Positions 20,360 to 28,749 of a DNA stretch of 64,000 nt are shown one piece after another; position 1 is the first letter of the stretch; each line of letters opens with the position of its first letter. The notes under the pieces were generated by a model. That model was not told the DNA's origin and did no database searches. It saw only the letters and a program-made list of their open reading frames with translations. Both the position numbers and the translations under genes were made by a program. Source of the stretch: Campylobacteraceae bacterium (GTDB lineage: Bacteria > Campylobacterota > Campylobacteria > Campylobacterales > Arcobacteraceae); contig JABSOM010000009.1 of the NCBI GenBank assembly GCA_013215945.1, positions 1 to 64,000 of the forward strand, written 5' to 3'.

Positions 20360-20682
20360 ATGTTTTTATCTAATTCCTCTAAAATTTGAAAATTGGGTCG
20401 CCAATAAGCTCTTCCACCTTTTAAACTAATGCAGGTGTAATTAGGAAGTTTTTTTCTGTAAAATTCCAAACGACTCATAGTTGTTTTTCCGGTATCACAA
20501 TAAAATACAAAAACAGTGCCTTCTTTATAGGTATTCATTTCATAAGGATTATAAGTAATACAAGGCATTGAAGCCATTGGTTTTAAAATTGTATCTACAA
20601 GAACTACTTCTATTCCTTTTTGATTGAGTTCTTTTGTATTTTTAAGCAACTCAACTTGTGTCCATTCATTTTTAAGTAACAT
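20356..20682 (-). CDS. Rhodanese-like domain protein
   Basis: A 108-residue single rhodanese-type domain. The candidate active-site loop is YCDTGKTT with C62 at the persulfide position; ISLKGGRAYW near the C-terminus matches the GG-x-x-x-W end of rhodanese folds. It may carry sulfur for a thiolation step. Its stop overlaps the start of the FAD-oxidoreductase gene (ATGA), and a tRNA wobble-uridine role for the pair is a guess based on the MnmC-like neighbour. Confidence 0.65.
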   Translation of the reverse strand: MLLKNEWTQVELLKNTKELNQKGIEVVLVDTILKPMASMPCITYNPYEMNTYKEGTVFVFYCDTGKTTMSRLEFYRKKLPNYTCISLKGGRAYWRPNFQILEELDKNI

Positions 20683-20810
20683 TTTTTCTTCTTTTTATGT
20701 GTTTTTTTAATATTTTTTTTTATTTTGTAATTATAGTATAAATTACAAGTTAATTTAACCTAAAATCTTGTAAAATATTATATTAATGTAAAATAAATAA
20801 GGTTTAAATA

Positions 20811-21176
20811 ATGAAAATACTAGTAGTTGATGATTCACGAATGGCAATTAAGATGCTTTTAAAAACCCTAAAAGAGCATACGGGTGAAGAAGATGAAGTT
20901 TTTACTGGGAAAAATGGACTTGAAGCAGTTTCATTATATAAAGAACAATCACCCTCTTTGGTATTTCTAGATTTAACAATGCCTGAAATGGATGGTTTTA
21001 CAGCCTTAGAAGAAATCAAAAAAATCAATAAAGACGCACGTGTAGTTATTGTTTCTGCTGATATTCAAAAAGGTTCTATGGACAGAGTTAGACAAGAAGG
21101 TGCTTTTGATTTTGTTAAAAAACCTATAACTGCTGAAAAAATGCAAGATATTTTTAATAAATTACAAAAGAGCTAA
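20811..21176 (+). CDS. CheY-like single-domain response regulator
   Basis: A 121-residue stand-alone receiver: the acidic pair in VVDDS (D7, D8), phosphoacceptor D54 in VFLDLTMPEMDG, S/T in VIVSAD, and K104 in FVKKPI. There is no output domain, so it acts by protein contact, like CheY. It is the first gene of a tight three-gene unit with a CheC-like phosphatase (1-nt gap) and a histidine kinase, which together form a complete phosphorylation-dephosphorylation module. Confidence 0.93.
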   Translation: MKILVVDDSRMAIKMLLKTLKEHTGEEDEVFTGKNGLEAVSLYKEQSPSLVFLDLTMPEMDGFTALEEIKKINKDARVVIVSADIQKGSMDRVRQEGAFDFVKKPITAEKMQDIFNKLQKS

Positions 21177-21177
21177 A

Positions 21178-21792
21178 ATGAGTGAACTTATTTTAAATGA
21201 AGATGAACAAGACTGTCTACAAGAGTTAATGAATATCGCTTATGGCAGCGCAACAGCTTCTATTACTGAAATATTAAATGCCCATGCCGAACTTGGAATC
21301 CCAAGAATTAAAATAATTAATGCAGATGAATTGTGTGATTATTTAAAAGAAGAAAGCGAAGACAATACACCCTATTTTGCCTCTGTACAGCAGTTTAATG
21401 GAGAAATAACAGGAGAAAACCTTTTTATTATTGATAAAGTTTCTGCAAAAAACATTGCTTTACAATTTGGTTTAGAAGAAGATGAGATCGATGACAATGA
21501 ACTCTACGATATTATTTTAGAAATTACGAATATCTTATCTTCTGCTACTATTTCAAAATTTTCACAAGAACTTGATGCGCCTGTTAGTTTTTCGCCTCCT
21601 AGTGTTGATTTATTAGAATCCATTATTAGTTTGGATAATCGTTTTTCAAAAGATTATGAAAAAATAATCATTGTTTCTACTGATATCAATTTTAAAGAAC
21701 AAAATATTAAAGGACAGTTTTTAATTTTAACAACCGATGAATCCATCTTAACAATTAAAAAACTGCTTAATAAAATTTTAGATGAGCTCTAA
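21178..21792 (+). CDS. CheC-family phosphatase
   Basis: A 204-residue protein with the duplicated CheC active-site pattern. The first is E16-LM-N19 in ELMNIAYGSATASI and the second is E115-IT-N118 in EITNILSSATISKF. CheC/CheX/FliY proteins dephosphorylate CheY-P. Both ExxN sites look intact. Its stop overlaps the kinase start by one base. The likely substrate is the receiver encoded just upstream. Confidence 0.85.
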   Translation: MSELILNEDEQDCLQELMNIAYGSATASITEILNAHAELGIPRIKIINADELCDYLKEESEDNTPYFASVQQFNGEITGENLFIIDKVSAKNIALQFGLEEDEIDDNELYDIILEITNILSSATISKFSQELDAPVSFSPPSVDLLESIISLDNRFSKDYEKIIIVSTDINFKEQNIKGQFLILTTDESILTIKKLLNKILDEL

Positions 21793-23324
21793 TGAAAATA
21801 GAAGATTTTGGATATATTTGTAATACTATTGATAATGGGATAATAATCTTAGATAAAGATTTAGAAGTATTTTTTTGGAATAAATGGTTGGAAAGCCGTA
21901 CAAAAATTACTTTCAATAAAATAAAAAATAAAAAAATAGAAGATTTTTTCCCAAATATTAATACAATTAAACTAAAAAGAAAAATAAAAACATCTTTAAG
22001 CCTTAATTCTCCGACGTTCTATAATACTGAAGTAAATCGTTATTTATTAGAAATTCCTCTAAATAATATCTCTTCTAAGTTTTTTGACTCTATGCAGCAA
22101 GCTATTACTATCATGCCTTATGATAAAGACAGTGATATTGCTGTTTTGTATATTTATGATAATACACTCTTATGTGAATCTAATTTTAAACTAAAACAAG
22201 TGCAAAAAGATTTGGTAAATAAAAATACGGAATTAGAAGAATCTCAAGTAGAACTCTTACGTTCTTACACCACCATTGAATTATTATTAAATACAACCAT
22301 GGAAGCCATATTTTTATTTGAAGATGATAGCTGTACCCACGTAAACAAAAAAGCCATTGAATTATTCTCTTATGAAAATGAAGAAGAAACAAAAGCACAT
22401 GCCATAAATGATTTAATTTCTTATACCAAAAGAGATATTATGGAAGCTATTATTGATGAACCCTTTGAATTAGAAATGAGCAAAAGAGACAAAAGTATTT
22501 TTGATGCTTTAGTACAGATTAAGATTATTCAAAAAGATGGCAAAAAAATAAAAATCATTACTATTTTAGATATTAGTGAATTAAAAACAAAAGAAAGGTT
22601 ATTAGCGCAACAATCTAAAATGGCTGCAATGGGAGAAATGATTGAAAATATTGCCCATCAGTGGAGACAACCTTTAAGTACAATTTCAACAGCTGCTTCT
22701 GGAATAAAAATACAAAAAGAGCTTAATATCTTAGAAGACAAAATGTTTTATGATGCGACAGATGTTATTGTAAAAAGTACCAATCATTTATCTCAAACCA
22801 TTAATGATTTTAAAAACTTCATAAAAGGGGATACAAACAAAGTTCTCTTTAATCTAAGCAAGAATATAAAAACAAATTTATCCATCCTTGAAGGCCACTT
22901 AAGGACCAACTACATCACTGTTATAGCAAACTTAGATGATAGTATTGAATTAACGAATTATCCCAACGAATTATCCCAAGCCATATTAAATATACTCAAT
23001 AATTCAAATGATGCTTTAATTGACAATAAAATAGATGAAAAACTTATTTTCATTGATACTTATATTAAAAATAATGAAATTATCATTGAAATTAAAGACA
23101 ATGCTTTGGGAATAGAAAAAAATATCATTAAAAAAATATTTGAGCCTTATTTTACGACAAAACACAAGCACCAAGGAAAAGGTTTGGGTTTATATATGAC
23201 ACATCAACTTATTGACTTAAGTATGAAAGGTATATTAGCTGTACAAAATAAAAAATTTACCTACAATAATACCTCCTATCTAGGAGCTTGTTTTACAATT
23301 TCTTTTCCTTTAATTAAAACATAA
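21792..23324 (+). CDS. PAS-domain sensor histidine kinase (cytoplasmic)
   Basis: A 510-residue kinase without transmembrane helices. Two PAS-like regions (about 8-130 and 155-255) are separated by a coiled coil. H289 in ENIAHQWRQPLST is the phosphoacceptor, followed by the N box NILNNSNDAL, a DNALGI G1-type box (Gly replaced by Ala) and the G2 box GKGLGLYMT. The HQWRQPL form is common in Campylobacterota kinases. Being soluble, it probably senses an internal signal. The partner regulator and phosphatase lie directly upstream. Confidence 0.92.
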   Translation: MKIEDFGYICNTIDNGIIILDKDLEVFFWNKWLESRTKITFNKIKNKKIEDFFPNINTIKLKRKIKTSLSLNSPTFYNTEVNRYLLEIPLNNISSKFFDSMQQAITIMPYDKDSDIAVLYIYDNTLLCESNFKLKQVQKDLVNKNTELEESQVELLRSYTTIELLLNTTMEAIFLFEDDSCTHVNKKAIELFSYENEEETKAHAINDLISYTKRDIMEAIIDEPFELEMSKRDKSIFDALVQIKIIQKDGKKIKIITILDISELKTKERLLAQQSKMAAMGEMIENIAHQWRQPLSTISTAASGIKIQKELNILEDKMFYDATDVIVKSTNHLSQTINDFKNFIKGDTNKVLFNLSKNIKTNLSILEGHLRTNYITVIANLDDSIELTNYPNELSQAILNILNNSNDALIDNKIDEKLIFIDTYIKNNEIIIEIKDNALGIEKNIIKKIFEPYFTTKHKHQGKGLGLYMTHQLIDLSMKGILAVQNKKFTYNNTSYLGACFTISFPLIKT

Positions 23325-23345
23325 AACAAAAGTAATTTTTGCAAC

Positions 23346-23379
23346 CTTGATTGACTAAGACTCAAGCTTATGATATAAT
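23346..23379 (+). promoter_or_regulatory. HspR operator (HAIR) over a consensus promoter for cbpA-hspR
   Basis: CTTGATT-GACTAAG-ACTCAAG (23346-23366) matches the HspR-associated inverted repeat CTTGAGT-N7-ACTCAAG in all but one base. The -35 TTGACT (23351-23356) lies inside it; a 17-bp spacer leads to TATAAT (23374-23379). Repressor binding would occlude the -35, giving negative autoregulation of the chaperone operon. Confidence 0.88.
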
Positions 23380-23428
23380 CGCGCTTATTATAAAAACAAG
23401 TAACGAATATGTTATTACTAGGATAATT

Positions 23429-24280
23429 ATGTCAAAAAGTTTATATCAAACCTTAGAAATACAAGAAAGTGCCACGCCTGATGAAATTAAAAAAGCCTAT
23501 AGAAAACTTGCTAGAAAATTCCATCCTGATGTAAATAAAGATAAAGATGCAGAAGAAACATTTAAAGAAATCAATGCTGCTTATGAAGTATTAAGTGACA
23601 AAGAAAAAAAAGTTCAATATGATCAATACGGTGACTCTATGTTTGGAGGACAAAACTTTCATGACTTTGCACAAAATCAAGGTTCGGGAGACTTAGATGA
23701 TATTCTAAAACAAATGTTTGGAAATCAAGGTGGTTTTGGTGGTGGTTTTGGCGGAGGATTTGGTGGTGGTTTCGAGCCTGACTTGGATATGAATACACAA
23801 ATCACTATTGCTTTTGATATCTCAATTTTAGGGGGAAATCATCATATCTCTTTAAATCATGACTCTTTTGATATTAAAATTCCAAAAGGAATTAAAGATG
23901 GGCAAAAAATACGAGCAAAAGGAAAAGGAAAATCCCATGGATCACAAAAAGGCGATCTTCTTATTCTTATACATGTAGCACCCTCTCCTCTTTATGAAAG
24001 AAGAGATTTTACTTTATTAAGAGATTTTGACATACCGTTAAAAACGGCTTTGTTTGGAGGAAAAGTTCTTATTAAAACATTATATAAAGACATTACCTTA
24101 AAAGTACCAAGCGATACCAAACAAAATCAAAAATTCAGGGTTAAAGAATTGGGAGTGCCTAATAGAAAAACATCTGTAAATGGGGATTTATTTTTAAAAG
24201 CAAATATTGTTTTACCAAAAATCGAAGATATGGATGAAGATTTTGTAAAACAATTAGAAGAATTTTTACCAGAAGTTTAA
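23429..24280 (+). CDS. cbpA: CbpA, DnaJ-type co-chaperone
   Basis: A 283-residue DnaJ-class protein: J domain with HPD at 32-34, a Gly/Phe-rich linker (about 95-115) built of repeated GGFGG units, and two C-terminal substrate-binding beta domains. There is no cysteine-rich zinc domain, which separates CbpA from DnaJ. The ATG at 23429 follows AGGA by 5 nt and begins the canonical MSKSLY-type N-terminus; a longer frame from 23351 would cover the operator and promoter and is rejected. It is co-transcribed with hspR. Confidence 0.93.
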   Translation: MSKSLYQTLEIQESATPDEIKKAYRKLARKFHPDVNKDKDAEETFKEINAAYEVLSDKEKKVQYDQYGDSMFGGQNFHDFAQNQGSGDLDDILKQMFGNQGGFGGGFGGGFGGGFEPDLDMNTQITIAFDISILGGNHHISLNHDSFDIKIPKGIKDGQKIRAKGKGKSHGSQKGDLLILIHVAPSPLYERRDFTLLRDFDIPLKTALFGGKVLIKTLYKDITLKVPSDTKQNQKFRVKELGVPNRKTSVNGDLFLKANIVLPKIEDMDEDFVKQLEEFLPEV

Positions 24281-24281
24281 G

Positions 24282-24662
24282 ATGAATAATAAAGCATATA
24301 CTGAGCCCGTTTATTTAATCTCTGCAGTTGCAGAGATATTAAGCATTCATCCTCAAACCTTAAGACAATATGAAAGAGAGGGATTTGTCAATCCCACAAG
24401 AAGCAATGGGAAAATACGCTTGTATTCTCAAAAAGACATTGACCACATAAAATATATATTAACCCTAACAAGAGAATTTGGTATTAATTTAGCAGGAGTT
24501 GATTTGATTCTTCAGTTAAACAAAAAAATCAAAAATATAGAAAAAGAGCTGGACGAATACAAAGAAAAATTTAAAAATATTGATAAATATGCAGTGGTAC
24601 CATCAGCAAAAGCTTTAGTTGTTAAAAAAAGCTCTTATGATATGATTGTTTTTGAAGAATAA
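24282..24662 (+). CDS. hspR: HspR, MerR-type heat-shock repressor
   Basis: A 126-residue MerR-family regulator: winged helix with YLISAVAEILSIHPQTLRQYEREGF (HTH about 12-35) and YSQKDIDHI, then a coiled coil. It represses chaperone operons by binding HAIR sites; one lies upstream of this operon, so it controls its own synthesis. The gene follows cbpA after one base. In Helicobacter and Campylobacter the same pair is known. Confidence 0.93.
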   Translation: MNNKAYTEPVYLISAVAEILSIHPQTLRQYEREGFVNPTRSNGKIRLYSQKDIDHIKYILTLTREFGINLAGVDLILQLNKKIKNIEKELDEYKEKFKNIDKYAVVPSAKALVVKKSSYDMIVFEE

Positions 24663-24665
24663 AGA

Positions 24666-24688
24666 ATAGTTTATAAGTTATAAACTAT
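24666..24688. terminator. Perfect palindrome at the hspR/ftsZ convergent junction
   Basis: 11-bp arms (24666-24676 and 24678-24688) around one central base. It includes the last codons of ftsZ. It probably terminates transcription from both sides. Confidence 0.65.
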
Positions 24689-25808
24689 ACTGAACGACAT
24701 AATCCCTCATTAAAGGAGGAGTATCAAGATAATTTTCATCATCACTTGATATTTTTGTTTTATTGGGTGTATTTTCTTCTTCTTTTTTTGAACTTGAGCT
24801 ATTAATACTTTCAAAACCTGTTGCTACAATAGTAATTTTTACTTCATCTTTTTCCAAGGTTTTATCAGAAGTTGTTCCAAAAATAATTTCTGCATTTGAA
24901 TCTATGGTTTCATGGATTTTTTCCATTACATTATTAATAGCAAACAAAGAAATTTGAGGATGAATATTAAAGTGAATTAATATCCCCTTAGCTCCACTTA
25001 AAGAGACTTTATCTAATAAGGGTGACTCAATAGCATCTTCTAAGGCTTTAATAGCAGCATTATCGCCTTTAGCTCGCCCAATACCCATAAGTGCCATTCC
25101 ACGATGTTGCATAATAGTTCTTACATCAGCAAAATCCATATTAATATCTGCATTTCCAGGATTAAGAATAACTTCACTCATTCCATTTACCGCTTGATAT
25201 AAAATATTATCAATAATTCTAAAAGCATCTTTCATTCCAACGCTTTCATCAATAATATCCAAGAGCCTATCATTAGGAACTACAATAATAGAATCACTTA
25301 CTTTTTTAAGTTCTTCAAGACCTAAGTTTGCAAGCCCTGCTCTTTTTTTACCTTCCCAAGTAAAGGGTTTAGTAACAACAGAAACAGTAAGCGCTCCAAT
25401 TTCTTTAGCAGCTTTTGCTACAACAGCAGCAGCTCCTGTTCCAGTTCCGCCACCTAAACCAGCAGCAATAAATACAATATCAGCGCCTTTTAGTGTATTT
25501 TTTATATCTTCATACGATTCAACAGCCGAATCTCTTCCAATTTCTGGTTTCATACCAGCGCCTAAACCTTTAGTAAGTTTTAAACCCAATTGTATTTTTT
25601 TAGGAGCTTTTGAAATATGCAATACTTGTAAATCCGTATTTGCAACAATCAAATCAATTTTATGGCTTCCTTCAGTTATCATATGATTAATCATATTACA
25701 ACCTCCGCCCCCAACACCTATTACAGAAATTTTTGCAACATTATCAGATAAGGTTTGGGTAGGCATTTTAACCGTAATATCTTCTACATTAAATAAATTA
25801 TCACTCAT
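24678..25808 (-). CDS. ftsZ: FtsZ, cell division GTPase
   Basis: A tubulin homologue of 376 residues with the GTP-binding signature GLGGGTGTGAA (about 117-127), plus the N-terminal VIGVGGGGCNMI. It polymerises into the division ring. The start at 25808 overlaps the ftsA stop (TAATG) and has GGAG at proper distance; a longer frame starting 9 nt upstream is less likely. The C-terminal anchor peptide LDTPPLMRDYVVQYSL is a diverged FtsA-binding tail. Confidence 0.97.
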   Translation of the reverse strand: MSDNLFNVEDITVKMPTQTLSDNVAKISVIGVGGGGCNMINHMITEGSHKIDLIVANTDLQVLHISKAPKKIQLGLKLTKGLGAGMKPEIGRDSAVESYEDIKNTLKGADIVFIAAGLGGGTGTGAAAVVAKAAKEIGALTVSVVTKPFTWEGKKRAGLANLGLEELKKVSDSIIVVPNDRLLDIIDESVGMKDAFRIIDNILYQAVNGMSEVILNPGNADINMDFADVRTIMQHRGMALMGIGRAKGDNAAIKALEDAIESPLLDKVSLSGAKGILIHFNIHPQISLFAINNVMEKIHETIDSNAEIIFGTTSDKTLEKDEVKITIVATGFESINSSSSKKEEENTPNKTKISSDDENYLDTPPLMRDYVVQYSL

Positions 25809-27193
25809 TAAAACCACTCCGATACTTTGGTCCAGAAACTTGAAAGTCCTTTTCCTTTTTTGTCTTTTGAAAGCTTAGGTAATAAAGTCTCTTGCTCATT
25901 TATAGTATTTTTTTCAACTATTCGCTCTTTTATATCAACTTTTTCATTAAGTTCTTTGCTCATCATGTTTTGATTGTGAACTTTGTTTTTTAATACAAGC
26001 TGTTTTCTAAGCACTTTATTTGAATCAAGTTCAAAACCAGCACGATTATTTAAAGAGTAAAACAATAAACCAACAATAGTTGATAAAGTAGGATCTTCAA
26101 AATTTATATAACCATTTTTGATACTCATAGGGTTAGATACTTTAATAGGGATGTTTTCAAATACCAAAGAAGATAAATGTTTAATTCCTTTTAACTGATT
26201 AAGACCACCCGTTAAAACAATACCAGCACCAATACGTTCTTGAATACCACTTTGTTTAAGTCTGTCTTTAATAAGAATCAGAACTTCTTCTACTCTTGCA
26301 TGTATTATTGTTTGTACATAATCTAAAGAGACTTCAGAAGTATTTTGTTCATCCCCAATGCGAGGAATCTTAACTTTTTTAATAGCCAAGTCATCATTAA
26401 GAACAGTAGGTAATAAGTTTCCATACTTAAGTTTTAACATCTCAGCAGCATTAGGAGGAGTATGTAACATAACAGATAAGTCATTTGTAATATGATTTGA
26501 ACCAACAGGTACAAAATCATTAAAAATTACAGAAGAGTTTTTATAACAAGCAACTTCTGTTGTTGTTGCACCCATATTAATAACAATGGCTCCGAAGTCT
26601 TTTTGTTCTTGGTCTAATACAGATAAAGCCGTTGCATAAGAGTCCAATACAAAATTTGTAATTTCTAAGCCTGATTGGCTTAGGGCTGATTTAATATTTG
26701 TTAAAGCCGTTTTTTTAACCGTTGCTACATATACAGAAGCTTCTAATCTAGCTCCATTCATATTCAAAGGATTTTCAACATCCCCTGAATCATCTACTTT
26801 AAAAGCAATTGGAACTACATGTAAAACTTCATATTCAGGAACTATTGTTGCATTGTATAAAGCCATTTGTAAAACTTGGTTAATTTCATTTTCAGTAATT
26901 ACGCCATTGGGAACATTAACCGATCCCATAGAGCGAATACCTTTAGTATGCGCTCCTGAAACAGAAACAACTGTAGATTCTATTGGATTTGACGTACTTC
27001 TTTTTGCTTTAGAAATTGCATTTTTTATTGAATTAGATGCTTCTTCAATATTAATTATGGCACCTTTATTAATACCATAACTGTCTTCAATTCCTGTACC
27101 TAAGATATTTATCTTAAGATCCAAATCATTTTTTGCAATAACTGCTGTTATAACAGAAGAACCAATATCTAATGCTAAAAGAGTTTTATTCAA
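25808..27193 (-). CDS. ftsA: FtsA, division actin homologue
   Basis: A 461-residue actin-fold protein beginning LLALDIGSSVITAVIAK (phosphate-1 motif) with the later GGLNQLKG phosphate-2 region. The C-terminal amphipathic peptide SFWTKVSEWF fits the membrane-targeting helix that tethers FtsZ rings. It is translationally coupled to ftsZ and lies 16 nt after the PpiD-like gene. Confidence 0.96.
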   Translation of the reverse strand: MNKTLLALDIGSSVITAVIAKNDLDLKINILGTGIEDSYGINKGAIINIEEASNSIKNAISKAKRSTSNPIESTVVSVSGAHTKGIRSMGSVNVPNGVITENEINQVLQMALYNATIVPEYEVLHVVPIAFKVDDSGDVENPLNMNGARLEASVYVATVKKTALTNIKSALSQSGLEITNFVLDSYATALSVLDQEQKDFGAIVINMGATTTEVACYKNSSVIFNDFVPVGSNHITNDLSVMLHTPPNAAEMLKLKYGNLLPTVLNDDLAIKKVKIPRIGDEQNTSEVSLDYVQTIIHARVEEVLILIKDRLKQSGIQERIGAGIVLTGGLNQLKGIKHLSSLVFENIPIKVSNPMSIKNGYINFEDPTLSTIVGLLFYSLNNRAGFELDSNKVLRKQLVLKNKVHNQNMMSKELNEKVDIKERIVEKNTINEQETLLPKLSKDKKGKGLSSFWTKVSEWF

Positions 27194-27209
27194 ATCATTT
27201 CCTTCTTAA

Positions 27210-28679
27210 TTATTGTGCAGAAGTATTATCTAATGCTGATCTAACTTCATAAATCTTTTCTAATTCACGAACAAAGTTATTCATTAATTCATTGTCTAAC
27301 AAAGAAACAATTGAATTTTTAACGTTTTCTTGTTCTTGTGCATTTGTTTTAACTAATCGAGAATCATTGATTCGGTATAAAACAATTTTAGACCCTAAAT
27401 CAATTATATCCTCTTTATTTTTTTGCATAAACAAAGCAGATAAGAATGTTCGTGCTTCTTGTGCATTAAGTGCTTTAATTTTGTTTACATCGTTTCTTGA
27501 TACATAACCAATATTTTCACCCTTAAAATCTTTTAATCTGTCTTTTGCCAATTTTTTCAAAAGATTCTTTTTTTCATTTTGAATATAAACAGGAGTTACT
27601 CTTCCTTTTGCATCTTCATACGATAAAGGCTCTGGCGCAATTTTTTTGTTCATTTTAATAGAAATATACTCATTCTTATTTAAAAAGGGTTTAATATATG
27701 CTCCAATAGCAGCATCACTTAGTTTTTTAATATTACTCGCAGAATAATCTAAGCTGTCTTCATGTACCCGAACATTTGCTTCAAAATCAATTTTTGCTTT
27801 TTTTGCTTTTAAATAATTCTTTAATGCAATTTTTTTCGTAGCTTTTACATTTAAAGCACGAATTACATCTGTTTTTGCTTCATCAAAAGATTTTAATTTA
27901 CCATCAGATTTTTTAAAATCATATTTTGTTACTTCAAACTCTGCTTCTAATTTTTCATCGCTGTAAATATTATTAAGTAAAGCTGTTTTTGTTATTGAAA
28001 TATCATAGGCTTGCGCACTTAAATAATCAAACTTATTTTTATTCCAGAATTCTTCAACTTTTTTAAGATCCAAATCAAGAGCGATATTATTAATATTTAA
28101 TACTTCAATATTAATTTCATCTTCTAAAAACATTAATGAACTTAAACGCTCAATTTGTTCATCTGAGCTTTTTACTTTAAACAATTGTTCTACTTTTTGA
28201 AGTAAAATGTTTCTTTTGATTGATTCTTCAAAAACAGTAGGTGTTGTTCTGTTTTGAGACAATACTCTTACATAAGTATCTTTATCAAATACGCCATTAA
28301 TAAAAAAAGCATTCATTGATAAAAGCTCTTTAATGACTTCCTTTTGTGTTACACCCAAGCCTAAAGAATCAGCATAAGACAAAATAAGGTTTTTTTGTAT
28401 TGCTAAACGCAAAGCAGCATCTGACAATTTTAATGTTCTTGCCATTTCATCATTGAATTGTTCACCAAAAATACTTGAGTATTGTCTGTATAAAGCAGAG
28501 TATTCTCGTTGGTGTTCATCAACTGAAATTTCTCTCTCCCCTACTACTGCTACAGAAGCACTTTGTTTCCCGAAATCATACGAACCCCAACCAACAAATC
28601 CAGCGCCTACAAAAGCGATTGTACTTATCCAGATAGTTACTACTAACCATTTTTTATGTTTTTGCATCCAAGTTATCAT
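27210..28679 (-). CDS. PpiD/SurA-type periplasmic folding factor
   Basis: A 489-residue protein with one N-terminal transmembrane helix (about 11-30), then a SurA-N-type chaperone domain (GEREISVDEHQREYSALYRQY). The middle is diverged from parvulin PPIase domains and no catalytic pattern stands out, so it may act as a chaperone without isomerase activity. PpiD homologues sit at the exit of the Sec translocon. Placement ahead of ftsA-ftsZ is conserved in Campylobacter. Confidence 0.85.
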   Translation of the reverse strand: MITWMQKHKKWLVVTIWISTIAFVGAGFVGWGSYDFGKQSASVAVVGEREISVDEHQREYSALYRQYSSIFGEQFNDEMARTLKLSDAALRLAIQKNLILSYADSLGLGVTQKEVIKELLSMNAFFINGVFDKDTYVRVLSQNRTTPTVFEESIKRNILLQKVEQLFKVKSSDEQIERLSSLMFLEDEINIEVLNINNIALDLDLKKVEEFWNKNKFDYLSAQAYDISITKTALLNNIYSDEKLEAEFEVTKYDFKKSDGKLKSFDEAKTDVIRALNVKATKKIALKNYLKAKKAKIDFEANVRVHEDSLDYSASNIKKLSDAAIGAYIKPFLNKNEYISIKMNKKIAPEPLSYEDAKGRVTPVYIQNEKKNLLKKLAKDRLKDFKGENIGYVSRNDVNKIKALNAQEARTFLSALFMQKNKEDIIDLGSKIVLYRINDSRLVKTNAQEQENVKNSIVSLLDNELMNNFVRELEKIYEVRSALDNTSAQ

Positions 28680-28749
28680 AAAACATTATCCTCTAAAAAT
28701 TTTTAGTCATGTTACATGAATATTTCTTGCTTTTTCGTTAAATTATGCT

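Noticed and set aside
23351-23428. N-terminal extension of CbpA
   Set aside because: It overlaps the HAIR operator and the -10 box; the J domain starts normally at 23429.
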